From a bacterium (GTDB lineage Bacteria; SAR324; XYD2-FULL-50-16), in contig JAHJTV010000078.1 in the NCBI GenBank assembly GCA_018829445.1, positions 55,216 to 119,215 of the forward strand: a DNA stretch of 64,000 bases. Direction: 5' to 3'. The translations under genes and the position numbers were made by a program. Each line of letters opens with the position of its first letter. Positions within the stretch are counted from its first letter, which is position 1. Positions 54,233 to 63,888 of this stretch are shown piece after piece. Below the pieces are notes generated by a model that searched no databases, was not told the DNA's origin, and was given only the letters and a program-made list of their open reading frames with translations.

Positions 54233-56062
54233 ATGGCACGAGGTTCCTATTTGAAAGGTCCCAATTATGTACATCCAGAGCGTGGCAGCGCCGTTGGATC
54301 ACGTAACAGTCTTAATCGGGATGGTCGTAACGAATATGCTGAAGCCAAGTTACTAATTGACGAAGAGGTGGATAAGGTACTCAACCACGTAACAAACAAA
54401 TTACCTCCGGAAGTCCTGGAAAAAATTCATGTCGGTGGAACGGTAAAAGAGGTTTTGCACAATTACTACAATCAATCTTACCACAACATGTACAACCGTT
54501 ACATGACATCGGTTGAAGATGAAATGGGGAAAAAATTCCGCGATCTTGTTGATAAGGAAGAGGCGCAAAACCTGAACAAGTACAATCCGCGTGATGTCTC
54601 TTACCTTCTTGATTCCATCGGGAAAGAGGGGATGTTTAATACGGATTCCATGGAAAACTCCGTCGTCAATATTTTTGGGCATCTGCAAGGGCATATCCAA
54701 AAACGTGCCTTTGATCTCGAAGACAACACAAGAAAACTCCTCAGTGGAAAAACTGGGGTTGGTGGTTTTTTAAGGGGGAAATTTGCCGGATCGGTGGTTA
54801 AGTGTTCTTTCAGCAATAACACTTTAAAACCGGACACGGTTACCGATGTTGACCTGGTTTTAAGTATTCCCGAATCGACACTGGTAAGACCGATCTATCA
54901 TTACCAGGCTGCCAGTGAAACCATCGTTAAAGACATCATTTCGGAGCACGTTATTACCCTCATTAACAAAGAAGTGCATAAGATTGATGAGGAGCTTAAG
55001 GATTCCAGGCAGAATATACTCAATCAGGAAAAGAGGGTTTTTGAAAAAGTAAAAAAGCTGGAGGATCACATCGGATTTGGTGATGATTCCAACGATTCGC
55101 CACAATATGCCCATATGGCAAAGAAATTTGTCGATGCGATTAAAGGGATCGGACCGGAGCTCAATGCCATTGATCATGATCCGCTGGACATCCGTGAAAA
55201 TGTGCTCAGACTGATTAGTGAAGAGAATATCCGGGATCGGGGATTCAATAATGCCGTTAACAAGCTGGTGGGATTACTTGATATTTCGCTTTTAGGATAT
55301 CAACACATTGAGAATTTCAAAAACTGCAGGAAAGTGGTTGTTCGGGAATATGAAGATACCAACAAACCATTGCTACCGGATGAACACTATGCCGTCACCC
55401 TGACCTTCCTTGATGATCTCCAGCTCAGAGAGTTAAGAACAGCTTTCTGTCAGCAGCTTGATGATTTTGTTTACGAAACAGACAAACTAAGAAAAGTGTT
55501 TGAAAAGATTCACGAGAACGAGAAGGTTGAACAGAGTTTTAAAGATTACGAAGATATCGCCAGCGAGATTTTGAATGAAGTAAATCGAAGTAAATCAAAA
55601 TCAGCTCAAGTGGAAGAGTTACCTCGGGCCGAGCTTTGGGATGAAATCACCTTTGTGCAACCTAAAGTGGCTGATATCGAAAAATTAAATGAGACTTATA
55701 TTCAACAAAAAAGCCATCTGAAGAAACAATTTAATATTTTGAGAGATAGGATTGCAAATCTATACGAAAATGCTAATCCCCCCGAAAGAGTAATCCTCGA
55801 ACAACGATTGGATTTTTTACAGGATGAAATTTTGAGGTTCGACAAGCAGTTTAATCCCTTCCAGGTGTACCCCGGATTATTTGTGGAGGTTTCCTTTGCA
55901 TCCATAAACAGAAGGGATCAGACAACCAGTCGGATGGGAAATGTCTTGACTCAGTTTTTAAATGAGATTGCCACAGATATTCCCGATTTTGCACATACCG
56001 AATTCCACGAAAGACATGCAGGCCAGGAAAAAACCCCCGGAGCTTTTGCTTCAATTGTCTAA
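54233..56062 (+). CDS. cfpA: Cytoplasmic filament protein A-like protein (CfpA, spirochaete type)
   Basis: The 609-residue, mostly helical protein matches what I recall of treponemal CfpA along its length: KLPPEVLEKIHVGGTVKEV, YHNMYNRYMTSVEDEMGKKFRDL, VNIFGHLQGHIQKRAFDLED, VVKCSFSNNTLKPDTVTDV, NIRDRGFNNAVNKLVGLLD and the C-terminal QVYPGLFVEV. CfpA forms the ribbon of cytoplasmic filaments under the cell cylinder in Treponema and relatives. The protein lacks membrane segments. A fair promoter and GAGG precede it, and a terminator follows. The next two genes repeat the order known from Treponema. Confidence 0.82.
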   Translation: MARGSYLKGPNYVHPERGSAVGSRNSLNRDGRNEYAEAKLLIDEEVDKVLNHVTNKLPPEVLEKIHVGGTVKEVLHNYYNQSYHNMYNRYMTSVEDEMGKKFRDLVDKEEAQNLNKYNPRDVSYLLDSIGKEGMFNTDSMENSVVNIFGHLQGHIQKRAFDLEDNTRKLLSGKTGVGGFLRGKFAGSVVKCSFSNNTLKPDTVTDVDLVLSIPESTLVRPIYHYQAASETIVKDIISEHVITLINKEVHKIDEELKDSRQNILNQEKRVFEKVKKLEDHIGFGDDSNDSPQYAHMAKKFVDAIKGIGPELNAIDHDPLDIRENVLRLISEENIRDRGFNNAVNKLVGLLDISLLGYQHIENFKNCRKVVVREYEDTNKPLLPDEHYAVTLTFLDDLQLRELRTAFCQQLDDFVYETDKLRKVFEKIHENEKVEQSFKDYEDIASEILNEVNRSKSKSAQVEELPRAELWDEITFVQPKVADIEKLNETYIQQKSHLKKQFNILRDRIANLYENANPPERVILEQRLDFLQDEILRFDKQFNPFQVYPGLFVEVSFASINRRDQTTSRMGNVLTQFLNEIATDIPDFAHTEFHERHAGQEKTPGAFASIV

Positions 56063-56070
56063 ACCGTACC

Positions 56071-56102
56071 AATGGTCAAGTGATTCTTTTCACCTGACCA
56101 TT
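56071..56102 (+). terminator. Hairpin terminator after the cfpA-like gene
   Basis: AATGGTCA (56071-56078) and TGACCATT (56095-56102) form a perfect 8-bp stem with an inner GTGA/TCAC pairing, followed by a pyrimidine-rich stretch. It separates cfpA from the next two genes. Confidence 0.55.
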
Positions 56103-56313
56103 AACTCCCTCTATCTCTTTGCTTTGCTTCTCCACATCAACTCCCTTTATCCAGCTTTGTCGATTTACTTGAAAAAATTATCTCCAGCCAGTAAGGTATA
56201 TGCGTCACCAAAAAGTTTTCTAATCTGTTTTCCAGATTCGGCAAAAAACGTTTTATTTATTGACTCTATATAATTCGAGTTTCTCGAATATAACCCTATT
56301 CCTTAAAATTAAG

Positions 56314-57279
56314 ATGTCTACCGAAGTCCTGAATATTAAATCATTAAAAGATTATAGTTTATTGGAAAGTCAGATGACAATACTCTCCAATATTCAAACT
56401 GAATTAAACAAAGGGGAAAACCTGGCTGATATTGTTTGGAATCTGGAGGCAAACAATCAGATCACCAAAGGTCAAATCCCGGCAATTATTTACACCTTGT
56501 TGATCGAAAAATATAACTACTCCTGCCTGTCTTTCAATCTTTCCACTACACTCGCCGACTGGGAGAAAATACATCATGTTGTCAAAACCTGGGATCAGTT
56601 TGACACTGTTCTGGCTTATTATCATCCGCAGCTTGACGTTTCGCTGATAAACCCATCCAATAAAGATCATTGGGCCAGAATCGAAAGTCTTTCTCAATAC
56701 GAACTCATGATTATTTTTGCCAAGGCAAAAGACAGCTCCAAGCAGCTAAAAGAGCTTCAATTTTTGGCGGATTTTAAAGCCATTTGCAGTGGTCAGCTGG
56801 AAAAGGATTACTCACAATACCAGACAGGTGAATTATCAAAGGAAGTATCAAATGAGACGGGAATCCAACCCCCTCCTGATAAAAAACCAGAAAGAACAGC
56901 CGCTGATGATGCAGCTCCCTCACAAGATGCTGAGCTTGCCAAAGGTGCCAGGAGAATCACTCCGAAATATGGCGTTCCTGTTACCAATGAATTGTTTCAC
57001 AACGGCAATGTCGAAGCCTGGCGCAATATCATTGAAAGTTATGAAAAGAAGTATGTGGGAAGCACAATTCTGCTTTTTCACAATGGACAAAGAATCAAGC
57101 ATATTTCATCTCTTTTTAAATGGGGAAAGGTCAAAACCGGAGATTCCATCTTCTTTTCGATTGTGGGAGAAGAAATAAAGGATGTCGCCAAGTTGAAAAA
57201 ATACCTGTATGAGGGAGCAAGTCATAATTTTAAATACTTCGTCAAAAAAGATGTTAATCTAGTTCTTAGCCTATTTTAG
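56314..57279 (+). CDS. Hypothetical protein between cfpA-like and ppdK-like genes
   Basis: The 321-residue protein has two parts. The helical N-terminal half (about 1-185) reads like LKDYSLLESQMTILSNIQTELNKGE. A Pro/Lys/Ala-rich linker (about 195-230) leads to a compact C-terminal part (RRITPKYGVPVTNELFHNGN to the end). I recognise no domain. The ATG at 56314 is taken as start; the frame is open to a TTG at 56260. Its stop is four bases before the next ATG, so it is coupled to the dikinase-like gene. The position corresponds to the uncharacterised gene between cfpA and ppdK in Treponema. Confidence 0.72.
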   Translation: MSTEVLNIKSLKDYSLLESQMTILSNIQTELNKGENLADIVWNLEANNQITKGQIPAIIYTLLIEKYNYSCLSFNLSTTLADWEKIHHVVKTWDQFDTVLAYYHPQLDVSLINPSNKDHWARIESLSQYELMIIFAKAKDSSKQLKELQFLADFKAICSGQLEKDYSQYQTGELSKEVSNETGIQPPPDKKPERTAADDAAPSQDAELAKGARRITPKYGVPVTNELFHNGNVEAWRNIIESYEKKYVGSTILLFHNGQRIKHISSLFKWGKVKTGDSIFFSIVGEEIKDVAKLKKYLYEGASHNFKYFVKKDVNLVLSLF

Positions 57280-57283
57280 AGAT

Positions 57284-59884
57284 ATGACCAGTATACACTA
57301 TGTTCAAAAGGGACTTCCCATCAATGATCCCAATATAAAAGAGAGAGTAGGAATTACCGGATATTCACTCCTGGAGCTTGCTGCTCTTAATATCCCCGTC
57401 ACCCCGGGATTTATTATTGACATTTCCGATATCCTCGATTTGCCACAGGAATCGGTCAGAAAAACCTTGGATGAGGGTATCAAAAAGCTGGAAAACCTGA
57501 CAGGAAGACAATTCACGGACGTCAAATCACCATTGTTGCTAAATGTCTGTTTGTCTCCCAGCATGATCATGGAAAAACCACCCGTCATCCGACACGTAGG
57601 ATTAAACACTGCCATCGTGCAGTCGCTAAAGGAATTTTTTAAAGAGGAAAGTGTTTACAGCGCATTTTTATCCTTCATTGAAGAGTATGCGGCACTTTGC
57701 CTCGGGGGGGCGGCTCCTGAACCCGGCAATGAAGCGCTGGCACCATCTCAAAACGATGTCAGGGTCACCTGCGAAAAGCTTCTGTCTTCACTGGCCGGTG
57801 ATTTTCCCCAGAATCCCTTCAATCAGTTGGAAGCCGTCGTTTATTCGATAGCCAAGAGCTATCATTCCGATCCCATGAACAAGGATATTCCCGCAGCGGT
57901 GGTCGTTCAATATATTCCTCATGGCGATTCCGAGCAGCAGCTTATCAATGGGCACTTTTTGACGAGAGATGTAACAACCGGAGAACCCCAGTTAAACGGA
58001 GGGATTTCAGCAGGTGTCTTTATAACGGAAGCTGAAGCAGAACAAGATATCAATACGTTAGACAACACCCTGCTGGACGAATTGGATCTGATCGCAGGCA
58101 CCCTTGAAGGATATTTTCTGGATGTTCGTCAGGTTGATTTTGTGGTTGAGCAGGGAAACCTGTATGTCATTACAAACAGGGAAGTTAAGCAAAAATCGAT
58201 GTTAACAAAACTGAGAATTCTTGCTGATCTGAAAGCCGATGACCAAATTTCTGATGAAGAATATGTGACCAGTATATCACCCCAAGAGCTTAACAGCCTC
58301 CTTTACTCAACCATCAATATCCAATCGGTCTCCGGTCATACGGTGATCCGAGGAGGAATTGCCGGTTCACAGGGGGCAACCTGTGGCAAAGTCTATTTTT
58401 CCACCAAAAAGCTGATTGATGCCTATTGGAAAGCTAAAGCCGAAGATGATGATACCAACCTGATTCTATTAAAAAAGAGTACCTTTGCAGAAGATGTACA
58501 GGCTGTTGAAATTGGATGTGGCGTAATTTCCAGTGAAGGGGGATACACTTCGCATGCTCCCATAGTCGCTCGCGCCTTGGGAAAACCTGCTGCAGTTTAC
58601 CCTGGTATCACCTACCATGAAGATCATGTTATGATCGACGGCAATAAAGTAATGGAGGGAGATTATCTCTCCATGGAAATCACCAGTACTGCAGAACCAA
58701 CTTTCTACCTGGGCAAATCCACTCTTGAGTATCCCGATATTGAAAAGAACGGGGTTAAGGATCTTCTAAACAAGGCTAAAAGGTTCGCCATGGGGATAAA
58801 GGTTCTTGCCAATGCCGATACTCCCCAGGAAGCCAAGCAGGCAAAAATTCTGGGTGCCGACGGGATTGGCCTCTGTCGAACGGAACATATGTTCCACAGG
58901 GAAAAAAGAATCTATGATTTTCGTGATCTCTTAATCACAAAAAATAGCGAAAGGAAAAAGGATATCCTGGCGAAAATCAAATCATTTCTCACCAAGGATT
59001 TCGAGGAGATGTTCGAAATAATGGATGGTATGCCCATAACCATTCGCCTTTTGGATGCCCCGATGCATGAATTTCTGCCCACTGATGAAACAGAACTGGA
59101 TGAAACAATCAGACAACTACCGGAACTCTCAGCTGAATTCAGCAAGGAGGAGATGAGGCAATCCTTTCTGAGACTGAAGGAAACCAATCCAATGCTTGGC
59201 CACCGGGGATGCAGAGTCGGGATCTCCTCTCCTGAGATCTATGATCTACAGACAGCCGCCATTCTTGAAGCCGCTCTGAAGGTGAAACAGGAAAAAAATA
59301 TCGATGTCCAGCCTGCCATTATGATCCCCCTGATCATGTGCAAAGAGGAGATGTATCTCATCAAAAACGGACAGATCATGGAAGGGAAGGAATCGGTAAA
59401 AGGGATCATTGGTGTTATTCGCCAATTCATGAGGGAAAACGGGCTCAAGCGTCAACCATTTGAAGTAAAAATCGGCGCCATGATCGAATTGCCTGCTGCA
59501 GCATTATCGGCAGCAGATATTGCAAAACAGTCTGAATTTTTTAGCTTTGGAACCAATGACTTGACCCAAACGACAATGGGTTTATCCAGGGACGATATAA
59601 ATTCGTTCCTTCCTGCTTATACGGAGATGGATGTCTGGAAGAATGATCCCTTTCAGAATCTACTTGAACCCGTTAAAATCCTGATTGATCGAGCCATTCA
59701 ATCAGGCAGACAGGTCAGACCTGATCTGAAAACGGGGATTTGCGGCGAGCATGGTGCAAATCCGGAGGTTATCGAATACTGCCTGAATATCGGAATGAAT
59801 TACATCTCCTGTTCACCGTTTGGAATTCCAATCGCCATTTTAGCCGTTGCCCGAACCAACCTGGCGAACAGAAAATCTATTTAG
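57284..59884 (+). CDS. Pyruvate phosphate dikinase-like PEP-utilising protein
   Basis: The 866-residue protein has the PPDK domain order: a divergent N-terminal nucleotide-binding region (about 1-330), the phosphohistidine swivel domain with GGYTSHAPIVARALGKP (catalytic H424), and a PEP/pyruvate barrel with GADGIGLCRTEHMF, MLGHRGCRVG, FGTNDLTQT and GICGEHGANPEV. PPDK interconverts PEP and pyruvate with ATP and phosphate. The barrel and swivel parts look active, but the N-terminal part lacks clear ATP-grasp motifs and the usual GGKGANLAEM start reads VGITGYSLLEL, so ATP use is uncertain. It ends eight bases inside convergent lon. Confidence 0.8.
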   Translation: MTSIHYVQKGLPINDPNIKERVGITGYSLLELAALNIPVTPGFIIDISDILDLPQESVRKTLDEGIKKLENLTGRQFTDVKSPLLLNVCLSPSMIMEKPPVIRHVGLNTAIVQSLKEFFKEESVYSAFLSFIEEYAALCLGGAAPEPGNEALAPSQNDVRVTCEKLLSSLAGDFPQNPFNQLEAVVYSIAKSYHSDPMNKDIPAAVVVQYIPHGDSEQQLINGHFLTRDVTTGEPQLNGGISAGVFITEAEAEQDINTLDNTLLDELDLIAGTLEGYFLDVRQVDFVVEQGNLYVITNREVKQKSMLTKLRILADLKADDQISDEEYVTSISPQELNSLLYSTINIQSVSGHTVIRGGIAGSQGATCGKVYFSTKKLIDAYWKAKAEDDDTNLILLKKSTFAEDVQAVEIGCGVISSEGGYTSHAPIVARALGKPAAVYPGITYHEDHVMIDGNKVMEGDYLSMEITSTAEPTFYLGKSTLEYPDIEKNGVKDLLNKAKRFAMGIKVLANADTPQEAKQAKILGADGIGLCRTEHMFHREKRIYDFRDLLITKNSERKKDILAKIKSFLTKDFEEMFEIMDGMPITIRLLDAPMHEFLPTDETELDETIRQLPELSAEFSKEEMRQSFLRLKETNPMLGHRGCRVGISSPEIYDLQTAAILEAALKVKQEKNIDVQPAIMIPLIMCKEEMYLIKNGQIMEGKESVKGIIGVIRQFMRENGLKRQPFEVKIGAMIELPAAALSAADIAKQSEFFSFGTNDLTQTTMGLSRDDINSFLPAYTEMDVWKNDPFQNLLEPVKILIDRAIQSGRQVRPDLKTGICGEHGANPEVIEYCLNIGMNYISCSPFGIPIAILAVARTNLANRKSI

Positions 59885-62441
59885 GTTTAGATTTAGGAAA
59901 TGCCACTTTAAAAACTTCCTGGTAGTTTTTTGCATAAAAAACTTCCAGGTTTTCCTTAAGATGATCGGGTAACTCCTCAAAATCCCTTTTATTTTGGATA
60001 GGGATTATAATCCGTTTGAGTCCCGCTCTCCTGGCAGCAATAATTTTTTCCTTCAAACCTCCGATAGGCAGGATTTCACCTGTCAATGTCAACTCGCCTG
60101 TCATCCCCAGTTTTGGTACAACAGCCTGATTTCTCATCAACGAAAAGAGAGCCGTTGCCATGGTAATCCCGGCGGATGGTCCATCCTTTGGGGTTGCGCC
60201 GGCAGGAACATGCATGTGAATAAAATTATCCTTAAAATAATCTGTTTTGCCACCAAACGCTTCCGTATTGGCAACCACAAAACTATAGGCGATCTCAGAA
60301 GATTCTATCATCACATCACCCAATTGTCCGGTTTGTTTGAAGCCTTTACGTCCTGAATGCATGGTTGTTGCCTCAATTGACAGGATAGCACCTCCCATGC
60401 TTGTCCAGGCTAACCCTGTCACTACTCCAGGTTTTCCCTCTGCCAGAATCTCATCATCTTCATAGATGGGATTCTTCAGAAACTCTTTCAGTTGTGCCAG
60501 TCCAATATTAATTTTTTCCCTTTTGGGGGAATCTTTCTTAACAATCTTTTTCGCCAGTTTCCGGCAGATTTTTTGAATCTGGTTTTCCAGATTCCGCACA
60601 CCAGCTTCCCTTGCGTAGCCATCAATAATCTGTTTGATCGCAGGTTCGCTAATGGAAAAATCAGAAGCAGTCAATCCAGCGGCTTTCCTTTGTTTGGGAA
60701 TGAGATAGCGTTTGGCAATCTTCAATTTTTCCTGGGTAATATACCCCGACAGCCTCAACACCTCCATCCTATCCATCAAAGCCGGAGGAATCGTATCCAT
60801 TTGATTGGCAGTGGTAATAAACAATACCTTGGAGAGATCAAAAGGCACATCAAGGTAATGATCAACAAACGCTGAATTCTGTTCCGGATCGAGTACCTCC
60901 AATAAAGCACTGGCAGGGTCGCCATGATAACTGTTTCCGATTTTATCGATCTCATCCAGCATTATTACCGGATTACTGTACTTGGTTGATTTCAGTGCCT
61001 GGATAAATTTCCCTGGCATCGCCCCTATATATGTCCGGCGATGACCTTTTATTTCTGCTTCATCCCGCATCCCTCCAACCGAGAATCTGAAAAATTTCCG
61101 ATTTAAAGCACGCCCGATCGATTTTCCAATAGAGGTTTTCCCCACACCCGGAGGCCCTACAAAACAAAGGATAGTTCCGGACACCTGGTTTCTCAATTTT
61201 AAGGTGGCAATAAATTCCAATATCCGTTCTTTGATATCTTCCAGCCCGTAATGATCAATATTTAATATCCGTTCAGCCTTATCAATATCAAGGTTGTCTT
61301 TGGATACAACGCCCCAAGGCAATGAAGTGATCCAATCGAGATAGGTACGGGAAACATTAAATTCGGGAGACTGGACATCCAATAATGAAATCTTGTCCAT
61401 CTCTTCATCGAATCTCTCTTTTGCTTCACCGGAAAACTTGAGACGGCCTGACCTTTTCCTGAGCCTCTCAAGTTCCTGGGTTTTTTCATCCTTGCTCAAC
61501 CCCAATTCTTTCCGAATCTCCTTCAATTGCTCCTTCAGGAAAAACTCTCTCTGATGTTCGGAAATTCGATCCTCGATTCTTTGTGATATATCTGCCTGTA
61601 ATCGACTGAGATCCAATTCCTTCTTGATCAAAAAAAGAGTTTTACGCAAACGACTGACAATTGGGATCGTTTCTAAAATAGATTGAAGCTCATTCTTGTC
61701 TGCCGATGTCAAAGTCGCTGCAAAATCAGCCAGTCTGCTGGGATCATCCAGGCTGATCTGACTGACAAACTGATTCAATTCCTCTTTGATTAAAGGATTA
61801 AGGTTAATCAACTCTTTCATATTGGAAAGGATCTCACGGCTAAAAGCCCTGATTTCATCATTTATTTCAACTTCTTCCTGTTCAATATAATCCACTTTTG
61901 CAATCATCAGTGGTGGCTTGGAGGAAACTTCGTCTACAATTCGTATCCTGTCAAGCACGTCTAAAAGAAGCTGACTACTGTCTTCATTTTGCAGAAAGAC
62001 TTTTGCAATTCGGGCAACTACACCAATCTTATGTAAATCAGTTACCTTGGGATTCGCAGGATCAAATTTTGAGGTTCCAAGGACGATTCCCACATATCCG
62101 GGCTCATTTTTCTGGGCGAATTTTATGGTTTTCTGATACAACTCTCCTTCCACGACCAGCGGAATTACCATGTGCGGGAACAAAGGGCGGTGTTGCACAG
62201 AAATGATACCCAGCGTTTTCGGAAGAATATCCACTTTTGGCATCAAATCTTTAAAGACGCCTTCTGCAATAACAGTCTCTTTTGTTGAAGACTTATCATC
62301 AACAATCTCTTCCTCGATGACTTCCACCTCTATTTCAGTGATTTTACTGTTCTGTGGCTTTTTCCCTTTTTTTTCCTTTTTAATTGGTTTTACTGCCTTT
62401 TTGCTGGGCGTTTCTTCTTTCTTTTTCTTTTTTTCGCTCAT
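59877..62441 (-). CDS. lon: ATP-dependent Lon protease
   Basis: The 854-residue protein starts with a Lys-rich tail of about 60 residues not usual in Lon, followed by the N-terminal substrate domain (from LFPHMVIPLVV), the AAA+ module with Walker A GPPGVGKTS and Walker B VIMLDEIDKIG, and the protease domain with Ser756 in PKDGPSAG and Lys799 as the catalytic dyad. It degrades damaged and regulatory proteins in the cytoplasm. A 74-bp imperfect palindrome lies about 200 bases upstream. Confidence 0.95.
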   Translation of the reverse strand: MSEKKKKKEETPSKKAVKPIKKEKKGKKPQNSKITEIEVEVIEEEIVDDKSSTKETVIAEGVFKDLMPKVDILPKTLGIISVQHRPLFPHMVIPLVVEGELYQKTIKFAQKNEPGYVGIVLGTSKFDPANPKVTDLHKIGVVARIAKVFLQNEDSSQLLLDVLDRIRIVDEVSSKPPLMIAKVDYIEQEEVEINDEIRAFSREILSNMKELINLNPLIKEELNQFVSQISLDDPSRLADFAATLTSADKNELQSILETIPIVSRLRKTLFLIKKELDLSRLQADISQRIEDRISEHQREFFLKEQLKEIRKELGLSKDEKTQELERLRKRSGRLKFSGEAKERFDEEMDKISLLDVQSPEFNVSRTYLDWITSLPWGVVSKDNLDIDKAERILNIDHYGLEDIKERILEFIATLKLRNQVSGTILCFVGPPGVGKTSIGKSIGRALNRKFFRFSVGGMRDEAEIKGHRRTYIGAMPGKFIQALKSTKYSNPVIMLDEIDKIGNSYHGDPASALLEVLDPEQNSAFVDHYLDVPFDLSKVLFITTANQMDTIPPALMDRMEVLRLSGYITQEKLKIAKRYLIPKQRKAAGLTASDFSISEPAIKQIIDGYAREAGVRNLENQIQKICRKLAKKIVKKDSPKREKINIGLAQLKEFLKNPIYEDDEILAEGKPGVVTGLAWTSMGGAILSIEATTMHSGRKGFKQTGQLGDVMIESSEIAYSFVVANTEAFGGKTDYFKDNFIHMHVPAGATPKDGPSAGITMATALFSLMRNQAVVPKLGMTGELTLTGEILPIGGLKEKIIAARRAGLKRIIIPIQNKRDFEELPDHLKENLEVFYAKNYQEVFKVAFPKSKPK

Positions 62442-62635
62442 TAAAGCCTTGACGGTTGAGAGATTAAACCTGCTATACCTGTTAAACCAAGGTGATTCCG
62501 GACACTCCGGCCAGTCGATACATCTCCATTAACTCATTTGTTAAGTTTCTATTAAGGAGTTGTCAATAGATGAATCAAATTTGCTGGAAACAGCACCCTA
62601 AAAACAAATTTCCGATACTTTTTTAAATATATCTC

Positions 62636-62709
62636 TCCAGAAAAGTTATCCCAAATGGGGAACATGCTCTTTTGTTATGTGTACCCTATTTGGGAAAAAC
62701 TTTTCTGGA
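62636..62709. repeat. Imperfect 74-bp palindrome upstream of lon
   Basis: The left arm starts TCCAGAAAAGTT, then CCCAAATGGGG. The right arm reads the same in reverse complement with one indel and a few changes, around a loop of about 14 bases. It could be a MITE-like hairpin or a bidirectional terminator/regulatory site. Confidence 0.5.
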
Positions 62710-63071
62710 CAACTATAATTCTTTTATTCGGGTTTATCCTGATATTGTAATAATGAATAATACAAGAATAGATATGATTGAGCCAAAATATTCAGTTGCC
62801 AAGACATCCGGGAAATGAAGACTGCCAATAGGTCTTTTTATCGTTATAAAAATCAAAGGATATTATATTAAGCAAGAGTATTACAATTCATTTTTTGCAT
62901 TAATAAGGTGTTCCCCCACAATGAAATGATTTTTACCTAAGGATCTCGCAGGGCTCCTTTCCATTCTTGTTAAAAATGGGGACAACAATTAATGAATCAC
63001 GTTCAATGAGATTATTCTAATCCGTCATTCCTGCTTCTATATTATTTTTTAAAAAATTCTCAGAATTGACC

Positions 63072-63098
63072 TTGACAAAAACGATAGTGAACTATAGT
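63072..63098 (+). promoter_or_regulatory. Putative promoter of tRNA-Asn
   Basis: TTGACA (63072-63077) and TATAGT (63093-63098). The 15-base spacer is short, but the start predicted lies about 14 bases before the tRNA. Confidence 0.4.
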
Positions 63099-63118
63099 TT
63101 TATAGATTATCAGCGAGT

Positions 63119-63194
63119 TCCCCGATAGCTCAGTTGGTAGAGCAGACGGCTGTTAACCGTCTTGTCGCAAGTTCGAGTCTTGCTCGGGGAGCCA
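63119..63194 (+). tRNA. tRNA-Asn (GUU anticodon)
   Basis: 76 bases with encoded CCA. The acceptor stem pairs TCCCCGA with TCGGGGA, discriminator G. The D arm is AGCTCAGTTGGTAGAGC, the anticodon loop CTGTTAA gives GUU, and the T loop is GTTCGAGTC. Confidence 0.96.
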
Positions 63195-63328
63195 AAACCA
63201 CACTCCCGCAAAGCTTAATCATTCCGCTCCTGCTTCAATTTGAACCCCGGAACGTCTTCACCAGGATAAATTCAACCGTAATCAGAAGAGAAACAGCAAT
63301 TTTGGATGTGAGACGGTATAAATACAGC

Positions 63329-63847
63329 CTACTGTCCCATTATGGTGTGCCAGAGTTCCTCATCAACATTATCACCGAATTGACACCCGATTTTATAGCG
63401 ATCCATCTCCTCTTCAAAAACACCACGAACAATAATCTCAAAGTCCATAACCAAAACTTCTCCACTGGCATTATATTTTAGAGCCGCGGTAATATTCTCC
63501 CCGAGAGGATATTTCCTATCTGCCATGAACCCCAGGCCCCCGGCGGAATAGTCAAGAAGCGGAAATACCAGCTCTTCCTGCTCTTTGACAATGGTGATGT
63601 TACCCCGAGCTTTATACCGTTTGTGCTTCCTCAGTCTTTCGTAATACTCCTCCTCATTTTCATCTTCCGGAATAACCTGTCCGCTTTCGCTGACGGAACT
63701 CTCATTATCTGTGTCTAGTTGAGAATCAGGAAAGGGGAATTCATCATCAAGAAAGGTAATAATTACACTGGTTTCTCCTTCCAGGTCTATAAGATCCAAT
63801 AATTTTATGGTCCCATTCTCATAAGTTCCTCTAATTGATTTCATCAT
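63329..63847 (-). CDS. PilZ domain protein with antitoxin-like (DUF104) N-terminus
   Basis: The 172-residue protein has two parts. Residues 1-35 (MKSIRGTYENGTIKLLDLID, then LEGETSVIITFLD) look like the beta strands of DUF104/AF2212-type antitoxins. An acidic linker follows (about 36-70), then a PilZ domain with the arginine motif RKHKRYKARG (about 71-80), DYSAGG (about 98-103) and IGCQFGD at the end. PilZ domains bind c-di-GMP. The short N-terminal module could bind a partner protein or DNA. No toxin gene is next to it. Confidence 0.78.
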   Translation of the reverse strand: MMKSIRGTYENGTIKLLDLIDLEGETSVIITFLDDEFPFPDSQLDTDNESSVSESGQVIPEDENEEEYYERLRKHKRYKARGNITIVKEQEELVFPLLDYSAGGLGFMADRKYPLGENITAALKYNASGEVLVMDFEIIVRGVFEEEMDRYKIGCQFGDNVDEELWHTIMGQ

Positions 63848-63888
63848 ATCGTGCCCTATTATTTATATCTTGAGAGTTTAGGTTTCTC

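Larger units (their letters stand above)
62442..63118. other. Intergenic region between lon and tRNA-Asn
   Basis: 677 AT-rich bases without a convincing gene. They contain a 74-bp palindrome (62636-62709) and the tRNA promoter region. Confidence 0.45.
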
